From JAENZQ01 sp964553505 (GTDB taxonomy: Bacteria; Bacillota; Clostridia; Peptostreptococcales; JAAYPU01): a stretch of DNA of 29,208 bases. Location: assembly GCA_964553505.1 (NCBI GenBank), contig CAZKKX010000013.1, positions 1 through 29,208 on the forward strand. The letters run 5' to 3'. This document shows, piece by piece, positions 1-6,805 of the stretch. How positions within the stretch are numbered: position 1 is the first letter of the stretch; each line of letters begins with the position of its first letter. The notes under the pieces are model-generated. The model did not search any database. It was not told the DNA's origin and saw only the letters and a program-made list of their open reading frames with translations. A program made the position numbers and the translations under genes.

Positions 1-481
1 AACCTGCAAAATCGTGAAAACCCATTTCACTTAACCATCCTCCCCCCCATATCCAATGTCCTACAATAGGATATATAATAGCGCAAATGGCCATACTGCA
101 AACAATATAAGCAACAAACTTTGTTCTTTCTGCCATGGCCCCAGAGACTATGGTAGCAGCTGTTGCACAGAAAACTGTCTGAAATATTAAAAATGCCTCT
201 TTTGGAATACCTAATTCCAAATGTTCAAAACTTCCTATAGAAAGAAAACTCCCTTCCCCAATGAATCCACCTATGTCCAAGCCAAACATGATGCCAAAAC
301 CAATAACCCAAAACATAATTGACCCTATTGATAAATCAATAATATTTTTCATAATAATATTTCCTGCATTCTTAGCTCTGGTGAAGCCTGCTTCTACCAT
401 TGCAAATCCTGCCTGCATAAAAAAAACCAAAGCGGATGCCAACAACACCCAGATTGTATCTATTGCTATCGTATAATCCAT
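1..481 (-). CDS. amt: Ammonium transporter Amt, N-terminal part (3' end outside window)
   Basis: This is an integral membrane channel for ammonium uptake of the Amt/MEP/Rh family. The visible 160 residues begin MDYTIAIDTIWVLLASALVF and carry the family N-terminal signature FMQAGFAMVEAGFTRAKNAG and, at the window edge, GGGWLSEMGFHDFAG, matching the classic Amt motif around the third helix. The start ATG (479-481) is preceded by TAGGAGGACAG at good spacing. The gene runs off the left edge, so roughly the last 60% is not seen. No glnB/glnK is visible, but it could lie downstream, outside the window. It has its own promoter (748-775) and a structured leader of about 260 nt, so it is probably controlled by nitrogen at the level of transcription elongation (inference). 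Confidence 0.95.
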   Translation of the reverse strand, partial: MDYTIAIDTIWVLLASALVFFMQAGFAMVEAGFTRAKNAGNIIMKNIIDLSIGSIMFWVIGFGIMFGLDIGGFIGEGSFLSIGSFEHLELGIPKEAFLIFQTVFCATAATIVSGAMAERTKFVAYIVCSMAICAIIYPIVGHWIWGGGWLSEMGFHDFAG

Positions 482-534
482 TATTCTGTCCTCCTAAAAA
501 ATATATTAAAGCATTAAAGAGAATAGGCCTAATT

Positions 535-581
535 CAAAAGCGCCTGAAAAAACAGTTATAACTGCTATTCAGACGCCTTTG
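535..581 (-). promoter_or_regulatory. amt leader hairpin 2 (second motif copy)
   Basis: In the amt transcript the arms CAAAGGCGTCTGAA (581-568) and TTCAGGCGCTTTTG (548-535) pair over 14 bp with two G-U wobbles. They are topped by a small CAGT/ACTG helix with a TATA loop. The 5' arm contains the second copy of the motif AAGGCAAWGGCGYC. Only a short U run (CUUUUG) follows, so it is a weak terminator by itself. It could be the P2-like element of an ANTAR-type two-hairpin target, or an anti-sequestering hairpin, as it lies about 55 nt before the start codon. Confidence 0.6.
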
Positions 582-660
582 CCTTCTAAGTAAATAGATA
601 TATTTTTATTTTGTATTTTCATCCCTTCCTTCTTAGACTAATGACAGCTGTTTTTTAGAT

Positions 661-714
661 TTTCAAAATAAAAATGACCCCGAATTAAGAACTCATTCTT
701 AATAGCGGCGCCAT
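661..714 (-). terminator. amt leader hairpin 1: attenuator-like terminator
   Basis: In the minus-strand transcript, ATGGCGCCG (714-706) pairs with CGGGGTCAT (682-674) with one mismatch and one wobble. Above it is a perfect 8-bp stem, ATTAAGAA/TTCTTAAT, with a TGAG loop. The hairpin is followed at once by a U-rich tract (CATTTTTATTTT, 673-661). It sits about 30 nt after the predicted transcription start and about 190 nt before the amt start codon, so it is an early terminator inside the leader. Its 5' arm holds the first copy of AAGGCAAWGGCGYC (720-707). The second copy is at 585-572 (12 of 14 identical). Confidence 0.65.
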
Positions 715-747
715 TGCCTTACATAACTTAATTAAATTATATTATCT

Positions 748-775
748 ATTATAGGCAATATGACTGCTTTGTCAA
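748..775 (-). promoter_or_regulatory. Consensus housekeeping promoter of amt
   Basis: On the minus strand, TTGACA (775-770) and TATAAT (753-748) are separated by 16 bp. Both hexamers match the sigma-A consensus exactly. Transcription would start near 741 and give a leader of about 260 nt before amt. Confidence 0.8.
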
Positions 776-856
776 GACTATTCTGACGATTTTTAAAGAA
801 AAAATAACCCCTCCTCATTTGAAAAAGTAAATTCTACCTCATTTTTAACTGCATCC

Positions 857-878
857 GGACGGGCACAGTGACCCGTCC
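857..878. repeat. REP-like GC-rich palindrome
   Basis: GGACGGGCAC-A-GTG-A-CCCGTCC: 7-bp perfect outer arms (857-863 and 872-878) plus a 3-bp inner stem, inside AT-rich spacer DNA. It lies about 70 bp after the gatB stop codon. No U tract follows on the minus strand, so it is not a standard terminator, but it could define or protect the gatCAB mRNA 3' end. Its base composition differs sharply from its surroundings, which suggests a dispersed intergenic repeat (inference). Confidence 0.5.
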
Positions 879-903
879 CTACAAAAACTCTTTTCCTCTA
901 ATC

Positions 904-953
904 TCTATATCCCTATTCTCTATTCTCTATTCTCTATTCCCTATTCCCTAACT
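904..953 (-). repeat. Degenerate 7-bp tandem repeats, locus A
   Basis: On the minus strand the unit is ATAGRGA, repeated about six times (ATAGGGA, ATAGGGA, ATAGAGA x3, ATAGGGA). It starts within the gatB stop codon region and ends at GATTAGAGGAAAAGAG (903-888), a flank almost identical to that of locus C. Confidence 0.7.
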
Positions 954-2381
954 AAGCATCCGACTCAATTTTTTCTCTAACAGCTCCATTGCAAGTTTCG
1001 GATTGGCTTGTCCTTTTGTTGCTTTCATGATTTGTCCCATGAGAAAGCTTTTGGATTGTTCTTTCCCATTTATAAAAGCATTCACGGCATCGGAATTTTT
1101 TTCTATTATTTCAAAAATGACTTTCTCTAATTCACTTGTTCCACTAATTTGTGTCAACTGTTTCTCTTCCACGATTTCTTCTGGTGTTTTTTCTGTCAAC
1201 CATAATGCATCAAAAACGTCTTTCGCTGCCGACCGGCTAATCTTCCCTGTTTCGATCATTTTAATCAAGTCTGCTAAATATTTACCTGGTATGTCAATGT
1301 TTTCACTCTCTTTCAATATTCGCTTCATTTCTCCAATAATCCAGTTAGAAGCTTCTTTGGGGCTTACGTCATAAGAGACTACTTCTTCAAAATATTCAGC
1401 TATCATTTTTTTACTGGTTAAAACTTCGATATCCTTCTCATTAAGATTATATTGTCGTGTAAACCTTTTTCTTTTTTCAGCAGGCATTTCAGGAATCATA
1501 GACTGAATGCTATCTACGGTGTTCTCATCTATCACCACAGCTGGCAAATCTGGTTCTGGAAAATATCTATAATCATGTGCATCTTCTTTAGATCTCATAG
1601 AGACAGTTCGACCTTTTCCACTATCCCATCTTCTTGTTTCTTGCCTAATTTTAAAGTCTTCCTTAAAATCGTAAAGCTCTTTTTGTCTCTTTTCTTCTTT
1701 TTCTAGTGCCTTTAAAATTTCTTTGAAAGAATTCAAGTTTTTAATCTCAACTTTTGTATTCAGCTTTTCTTGTCCAACTGGGCGCATTGAAATATTAGCG
1801 TCACATCTTAATGATCCTTGTTCCATTTTACAATCAGAGATCTCTGCATATTCCAATATTGATTTTAGCCCCGTTAAAAATTCTATTGCTTCCTTAGGGG
1901 TCCGCATGTCAGGTTCTGTTACAATCTCAATCAATGGCACCCCAGTTCTGTTATAATCAATCAAGGTTATAGGTTTGCCTTCTACGTGGATTAACTTACC
2001 AGCATCTTCTTCCATATGAATTCTCAGGATACGGATTCTTTTATTTTTATCATCTACATTTATATCAATATAACCATGCTCACAAATAGGTAGGTCAAAT
2101 TGTGAAATCTGATAAGCTTTAGGTGAATCCGGATAAAAATAATTCTTTCTATCAAATTTGTTTGTATTATTGATTTGACAATTCAAAGCCTTTCCTGCTT
2201 TAATGGCTAAATTTACAGCCTCACTGTTGAGCACTGGCAATGCGCCCGGAAGTCCCGTACAAACTGGACATGTATTGGTATTTGCTTTTGCTCCAAACTC
2301 AGTTGAGCAACCACAAAATATTTTTGTTTTGGTTTTTAATTCTACATGAATCTCAAGACCAATAACCGTTTCCATAGCCAT
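948..2381 (-). CDS. gatB: Aspartyl/glutamyl-tRNA(Asn/Gln) amidotransferase subunit B
   Basis: GatB is the kinase/tRNA-binding subunit of GatCAB. It phosphorylates the side chain of misacylated Asp-tRNA(Asn) or Glu-tRNA(Gln), which is then amidated with ammonia from GatA. The protein is 477 aa, the usual length. It opens with ETVIGLEIHVELKT, has a four-cysteine zinc site (CGCS then CPVC), the DYNRTGVPLIEIVTEPDMR segment and the KVEIKNLNS motif, and ends with the helical YqeY-like tRNA-binding tail (GQANPKLAMELLEKKL). Its ATG directly follows the gatA stop codon, with AAGGAGG inside the end of gatA at 8 nt, so the two are translationally coupled. It is the last gene of the aspS-gatCAB operon. 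The stop codon lies inside the first unit of a heptamer repeat. Confidence 0.97.
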   Translation of the reverse strand: MAMETVIGLEIHVELKTKTKIFCGCSTEFGAKANTNTCPVCTGLPGALPVLNSEAVNLAIKAGKALNCQINNTNKFDRKNYFYPDSPKAYQISQFDLPICEHGYIDINVDDKNKRIRILRIHMEEDAGKLIHVEGKPITLIDYNRTGVPLIEIVTEPDMRTPKEAIEFLTGLKSILEYAEISDCKMEQGSLRCDANISMRPVGQEKLNTKVEIKNLNSFKEILKALEKEEKRQKELYDFKEDFKIRQETRRWDSGKGRTVSMRSKEDAHDYRYFPEPDLPAVVIDENTVDSIQSMIPEMPAEKRKRFTRQYNLNEKDIEVLTSKKMIAEYFEEVVSYDVSPKEASNWIIGEMKRILKESENIDIPGKYLADLIKMIETGKISRSAAKDVFDALWLTEKTPEEIVEEKQLTQISGTSELEKVIFEIIEKNSDAVNAFINGKEQSKSFLMGQIMKATKGQANPKLAMELLEKKLSRMLS

Positions 2382-3857
2382 TTATAGCGCCTCCTTTAAT
2401 TTCGGAATGGTATTGCATAGGCTCAAATTTTGTTCTAAAGCATATGCGATTTTAAGTAGCTTTTCTTCTTCAAATGTATTGCCAATAAGTTGCAACCCTA
2501 TGGGAAGCTTATTTTTGCTGTATCCACATGGAATGGATATGGCTGGGAGTCCTGCAATATTAACATTTATGGTATAAATATCTGAAAGATACATTTGGAT
2601 GGGATTGTCCGTTTTTTCGCCAATATCAAAAGGCAATACGGGTGACACCGGACTAATAATCGCATCATACTTTTTAAAAGCATCGCCGAAATTATTTTTA
2701 ACCTTTCGTCTAAAGAGCATGGCTTTTTTATAATAAGCATCATAATATCCTGAAGATAATACGTAAGTCCCCATCATAATTCTTCTTTTAACTTCACTGC
2801 CAAATGCCTCTGTTCGTGAATGAAGCATTAGAGTGTCGACATCTGAATAATCTTCTGTTCTATATCCATATCGTATGCCATCATATCGAGCTAGATTTGC
2901 ACTGGCTTCTGCAGAAGAAATAATATAATACGCCGAAAGCCCTACATCCGTAATAGGTAGAGAAAATTCCTCCACTTCGCCTCCCATTCTCGTAATGCGT
3001 TCTACAGATGACATAATAGAAGCTTTTATTTCTTCATTCAATCCTTCTTGATAAAACTCTTTGGGAAGACCGAATTTCATTCCTTTTATGCCGTCTTCCA
3101 GACGAAGGATATAATCATTAGTTTCATTAGACAAAACGCTGGTGGCATCCATAGAATCATGTCCCTGAATAACCTGTAAACTAATGGCCGCATCTTTTAC
3201 TGTTTTTGTAAAAGTCCCAATTTGGTCCAAAGAAGATGCAAAGGCAATCAATCCATATCTAGATACCAAGCCATAAGTAGGTTTTAACCCCACATTTCCA
3301 CAAAATGCAGCCGGTTGCCTAATGGACCCTCCTGTATCCGAGCCTATGGCAAGAGGTGCAAATCCGGCCGAGACTGCTGCTGCAGAACCTCCCGATGATC
3401 CTCCGGGTACTTTCTTAATGTTCCAAGGGTTTCGTGTAATCTTAAATGCAGAATTCTCTGTAGAAGAACCCATGGCAAATTCATCCATATTGGTCTTCCC
3501 AATCATAATCGCACCCGATTTTTTAAGTTTTTTTATTATTGTCGCATCATAAGGTGGAATAAAATTTTCCAGCATTTTTGAAGCGCAAGTTGTTTTGATT
3601 CCCCTTGTGCAGATCAAATCCTTAATGGCAACAGGTATCCCTTCAAAAAAATTCAGATTTTCATTATTATTTATCTTTCTATCTACTGCTTCAGCCTCAG
3701 CCAAGGCTGTATCTTCACAAAGAGATATAAATGCGTTGATTTTATCATCATATTCATGGATCCTTTTAAAATACGCTCTCACAATTTCTTTAGATGTGAA
3801 TTTTTTTGTTCTATAGCCTTCCTGAATGTCCTCTATACTCATACCTTCTATGTTCAT
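2382..3857 (-). CDS. gatA: Aspartyl/glutamyl-tRNA amidotransferase subunit A
   Basis: GatA is the amidase subunit. It hydrolyses glutamine or asparagine and passes ammonia to the GatB active site. It has the amidase-signature Ser-cisSer-Lys triad: K79 (GIPVAIKD), S154 (PGGSSGGSAA) and S178 (GSDTGGSIRQP). With the ATG at 3857 these numbers equal those of well-studied bacterial GatA. An in-frame GTG three codons upstream (3866) overlaps the AGGAG ribosome binding site, so I prefer 3857. The length of 491 aa is normal. It lies just after gatC and abuts gatB, as in standard gatCAB operons. Confidence 0.97.
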   Translation of the reverse strand: MNIEGMSIEDIQEGYRTKKFTSKEIVRAYFKRIHEYDDKINAFISLCEDTALAEAEAVDRKINNNENLNFFEGIPVAIKDLICTRGIKTTCASKMLENFIPPYDATIIKKLKKSGAIMIGKTNMDEFAMGSSTENSAFKITRNPWNIKKVPGGSSGGSAAAVSAGFAPLAIGSDTGGSIRQPAAFCGNVGLKPTYGLVSRYGLIAFASSLDQIGTFTKTVKDAAISLQVIQGHDSMDATSVLSNETNDYILRLEDGIKGMKFGLPKEFYQEGLNEEIKASIMSSVERITRMGGEVEEFSLPITDVGLSAYYIISSAEASANLARYDGIRYGYRTEDYSDVDTLMLHSRTEAFGSEVKRRIMMGTYVLSSGYYDAYYKKAMLFRRKVKNNFGDAFKKYDAIISPVSPVLPFDIGEKTDNPIQMYLSDIYTINVNIAGLPAISIPCGYSKNKLPIGLQLIGNTFEEEKLLKIAYALEQNLSLCNTIPKLKEAL

Positions 3858-3868
3858 TGAATACACTC

Positions 3869-4150
3869 CTATTCCATCACCTTAGGTATTATAATATGTC
3901 CATCTTTAAGATCTCTTGCATTTGAAAACAATTCTTCTCTGTTTTCAAATGGTTTTAACACATCTTCCCTTAAGGGCGTTCTCAACTCATGGGGATCAAT
4001 ATCCAGTTGAGTTAAATCAACTGTATCCAGATTATTGAAATGCGCCAATATTTGCTTAAACTCATCTGCAAATTTTTCAGCCTCTTCCTCACTGAACTTC
4101 AGTTTAGCTAAAGCTGCAATGTAATTTATAACCCTGGTGTTTGTTTTCAT
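3869..4150 (-). CDS. gatC: Aspartyl/glutamyl-tRNA amidotransferase subunit C
   Basis: GatC is a small belt-like subunit that wraps around and stabilises the GatA-GatB interface. The protein is 93 aa, the usual size, with the typical pattern VINYIAALAKLKFSEEEAE, a helix with FKQILAHFNNLDTVDL, and the PLREDVLKP segment that contacts GatA. It starts at an ATG 5 nt after AGGAGG. It lies 9 bp after aspS and just before gatA, so the order aspS-gatC-gatA-gatB forms one tightly packed operon. Confidence 0.95.
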   Translation of the reverse strand: MKTNTRVINYIAALAKLKFSEEEAEKFADEFKQILAHFNNLDTVDLTQLDIDPHELRTPLREDVLKPFENREELFSNARDLKDGHIIIPKVME

Positions 4151-4159
4151 TCGTTCCTC

Positions 4160-5455
4160 CTATGGTTCAATTCTTTTTATATCTCTGGGTAACAACGTAC
4201 TTTGTCTGATATTTTCTAAATCTAATATTTTCATGGTAATACGCTCAAGTCCAATTGCAAATCCTCCATGCGGGGGCATTCCATATTTAAAACTATCCAA
4301 ATAGAAAGAAAAGTCTTCTGGATTCGCTCTAAATTTAACCATATTCGCTTTTAGCATTTCGTAATCATGTATTCTCAATCCACCAGTGGTAATTTCCAAC
4401 CCTTTATAAATCAGGTCAAAACTTCTTGTAGCGCCCTCCAATTCCTTGTCTGGCATGGTATACATAGGTCTTTTGGATACAGGGTATTTTGTAAGAAAAA
4501 CAAAATCATTTTGAAACTCTTTTTTAATATATTGGGAAAATAACATCTCCCCTTCTGCATCTAAATTTCCTGATGGTGAATTTTTACCATATTCTTTAGC
4601 TAAAATATCTTGTGCTTCCTTCAGAGGAATCCTAGGAATTTTATTTATTTTTCTTAATTCAATTCCCAATAACTCCAGTTCTTTTTTGCAAGTCTCATTT
4701 AGGTGGTGATACAAATATTGTATATAGGCTTCCTCAAAACACATCAACTCCTCTTCATCTTCTATAAATCCCATTTCAACATCTAAGCTGACATATTCAT
4801 TTAGATGCCTCCACGTGTTATGGGGTTCTGCTCGATAGGCATGCCCTATCTCAAAAACAGATTCAAAACCTGCTCCCACCATCATTTGTTTATAAAATTG
4901 AGGGCTTTGGGCCAAGAATGTTCTGGTATCAAAATAATTAACTGTAAACATCTCCGAGCCACCTTCAGTCCCTGATGAGATAATTTTTGGTGTGTGTATC
5001 TCTGAAAACCCTTTCCCTATCAAATACCCTCTAAAAGCCTCGATAATTTCTTGCTGTACTTTAAAAATCGCCCTTCTATCAGGCCTTCTTAGACTGAAAT
5101 ATCTGTAATCCAATTCCTTTTCTAAAGAGGCTTCAATCTTTGATTGATTAATGGAAAAAGGTAATAAATCGTAGTACACCTCTCCAAGAACCTTTATGTT
5201 TTTTACATGTATTTCCACTCCATTGGGTGCTTTTTGATTTTTTTGAATGCTTCCTGTAACTCTAACAGACATCTCCAGTTTCAAAGCATTGGTTTCTTTT
5301 ACGTCATCTAAAACCAGTTGCACCAGCCCCGTCTTATCTCTTAAAATAACAAATGAAAAATTAGTAAATTTCTTAATCTTAAATATCCAACCTTTTAATA
5401 TTACTTCTTGATTTTCTTCCATTTCAGGAAGTTGAGCAATTAATATCCTTTCCAT
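4160..5455 (-). CDS. aspS: Aspartyl-tRNA synthetase, archaeal type, probably non-discriminating
   Basis: A class IIb aminoacyl-tRNA synthetase with an N-terminal OB fold for anticodon binding (about residues 15-105) and a catalytic core with motif 2 (YRAEPHNTWRHLNE) and motif 3 (GGFAIGLERI). At 431 aa it lacks the GAD insertion of bacterial AspRS and is of the archaeal/eukaryal type. The OB-fold segment KAPNGVEIHV has proline where strictly Asp-specific archaeal enzymes have lysine, a feature linked to relaxed tRNA(Asp)/tRNA(Asn) use. This fits the co-transcribed gatCAB, which would convert Asp-tRNA(Asn) to Asn-tRNA(Asn). I chose ATG 5455 because the upstream in-frame GTG (5464) overlaps AAGGAG. 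A T-box leader controls it. A second, ordinary AspRS elsewhere in the genome is likely but not visible. AsnRS is less likely given SPQFYKQMMVGAGFE and the gene context. Confidence 0.9.
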   Translation of the reverse strand: MERILIAQLPEMEENQEVILKGWIFKIKKFTNFSFVILRDKTGLVQLVLDDVKETNALKLEMSVRVTGSIQKNQKAPNGVEIHVKNIKVLGEVYYDLLPFSINQSKIEASLEKELDYRYFSLRRPDRRAIFKVQQEIIEAFRGYLIGKGFSEIHTPKIISSGTEGGSEMFTVNYFDTRTFLAQSPQFYKQMMVGAGFESVFEIGHAYRAEPHNTWRHLNEYVSLDVEMGFIEDEEELMCFEEAYIQYLYHHLNETCKKELELLGIELRKINKIPRIPLKEAQDILAKEYGKNSPSGNLDAEGEMLFSQYIKKEFQNDFVFLTKYPVSKRPMYTMPDKELEGATRSFDLIYKGLEITTGGLRIHDYEMLKANMVKFRANPEDFSFYLDSFKYGMPPHGGFAIGLERITMKILDLENIRQSTLLPRDIKRIEP

Positions 5456-5531
5456 TTCTTTCACTCCTTCTTTATGATCTAACAGAAATTTATAGGGTTA
5501 TAGGCCAAATACAACGGTTTTTAAAGCAAAT

Positions 5532-5564
5532 AAAAAAACCTCCCATCCCGAAAGGGACGAAAGA
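5532..5564 (-). terminator. Intrinsic terminator of the aspS T-box
   Basis: In the minus-strand transcript TCTTTCGTCCC pairs with GGGATGGGAGG around a TTTC loop (11 bp with several G-U pairs), followed by seven U residues (5538-5532). It competes with the antiterminator that contains the T-box sequence at 5569-5582. Confidence 0.9.
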
Positions 5565-5787
5565 TTATCGCGGTACCACCCTAATTAACTAAATAGTTCA
5601 CTCTATCAGCACTCAATAATGCTGTCCGATTCTTAACGGTTCGGTTCCGTCCAAGTCTACTCTCCTAAGATTTCGGTTGGAAACTCAAAGATGTTCTTCA
5701 TCATGTCTTCCGTGTTGGATTCCCACCATTTACCAACTCTCTTAAACTTCCCAACATGCTTACTCTTCTTATCATCGTTTCTATTTT
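5532..5787 (-). promoter_or_regulatory. T-box riboswitch leader of aspS-gatCAB (5' edge in gap)
   Basis: The leader contains the T-box core AGGGTGGTACCGCG (5582-5569) with UGGU to pair with an uncharged tRNA acceptor end, a terminator with a U tract (5564-5532), and a recognisable Stem I. Stem I shows GAAACGATGATAAGAAGAGTAAG-type start sequence, with the AGTA loop-E strand, a distal region around GGTGGGAATCC, and a 3' specifier strand GAAGAACATC (5699-5690). The specifier region GAAC (5696-5693) can be read as GAA (Glu) or AAC (Asn). The first few bases of Stem I and the promoter are lost in the 100-N gap. Uncharged tRNA would stabilise the antiterminator and allow aspS-gatCAB transcription. 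Confidence 0.93.
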
Positions 5788-5887
5788 NNNNNNNNNNNNN
5801 NNNNNNNNNNNNNNNNNNNNNNNNNNNNNNNNNNNNNNNNNNNNNNNNNNNNNNNNNNNNNNNNNNNNNNNNNNNNNNNNNNNNNNN
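5788..5887. other. Assembly gap (100 N)
   Basis: A run of exactly 100 N, the conventional placeholder for a gap of unknown size. It removes the C-terminus of the DMT permease gene and the 5' end and promoter of the aspS T-box leader. Confidence 0.99.
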
Positions 5888-6657
5888 GCAAAAACAGATT
5901 CAAGAGAGATGATGATCACTTGACGTGTAGCTGATGTGTATTTCAAGCTGACGCTTATAATCAAATGAGCAGCAACAGTTGCACCAAACACCATATACAG
6001 AAGGGCAATAAGACTTTCAGAATGACCGCTAAAAGTAGGTATGGGTTCTAAAATAACAGCTGCAAATAAATAAAATAATGCTGTGAATCCATCCTGTGTA
6101 ATTGTAATGGCGACTGCATCCAACCTTTTTACATAATATTCCTTTAAAATGATAGAAAATGAAAATGCTATGGCTGAACCAAGACCTAATACCCCGCCTA
6201 ATCCAAACTTTAAATCTCCTTGAATTGTTAAAAAGTATACACCTAAAATGCATAAAAAAACGCCGCACAATATATACCATTGAGGTTTTCTCTTATAAAT
6301 AATCACCGTCAAAACCGGAACCCATACCGTATATGTGGCAACTAAAAAAGCTATCGTAGCTACGGTGGTATGTAGCATGGCCATGGTCATACAAGCGTAG
6401 CCTGCAAAGCTGGATATGGCCAGAAAAACACCGCCTTTCAAATAATCCCTATTGATTATTTTTATCCTTTTCCTAAATATTGCAGCCGTTACGCATGTAC
6501 CAAGACAGAACCTAAATACATTGAGATACAATGGTGAAAATTCATTAAGTGCAAATTTGATGGCAATATATTCGCCTCCCCATAAAGCAGCAGCAAGAAT
6601 TAATGCCATATCTGCATAGAAAGCCTTTTTCTTATCAATATTGATATATTCTACCAT
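5888..6657 (-). CDS. DMT-superfamily (EamA) permease, 3' end lost in gap
   Basis: A drug/metabolite-transporter-type inner-membrane permease with paired EamA domains. About 257 residues are visible and about eight hydrophobic helices can be recognised. The first EamA repeat begins ALILAAALWGGEYIAIKFAL and contains NVFRFCLGT. The second repeat begins near GVLGLGSAIAFSFSIILKEY and ends in RQVIIISLESVFA just before the N run, the place where EamA proteins normally continue with their last one or two helices. About 30-45 residues are therefore missing. A reading frame that appears to continue past the gap is false, because that sequence is T-box RNA. The substrate cannot be inferred. A possible ribosome binding site, AAGGAG, is rather far (13 nt) from the ATG. 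Confidence 0.88.
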
Positions 6658-6715
6658 ATCCTTTATATTTCTCCTTCTAATTCAGGAATTTTGCTGAAAG
6701 CTATAACAAAATAAC

Positions 6716-6754
6716 AGATTATAGATTATGGGTTATGGATTATGGGTTATATTA
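6716..6754 (+). repeat. Degenerate 7-bp tandem repeats, locus B
   Basis: Plus-strand units GATTATA, GATTATG, GGTTATG, GATTATG and GGTTATA occur in tandem, between the DMT permease start and the end of the FAD dehydrogenase gene. As the G-rich strand it is inverted relative to loci A and C. Confidence 0.65.
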
Positions 6755-6805
6755 TCTAATTTTTGTGAACAAAATTATCCTCAATATAATTACGACTTCT
6801 TATAC

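Noticed and set aside
904..953. Possible CRISPR-like array in the short tandem repeats
   Set aside because: Units are 7 bp with no spacers and no cas genes nearby.
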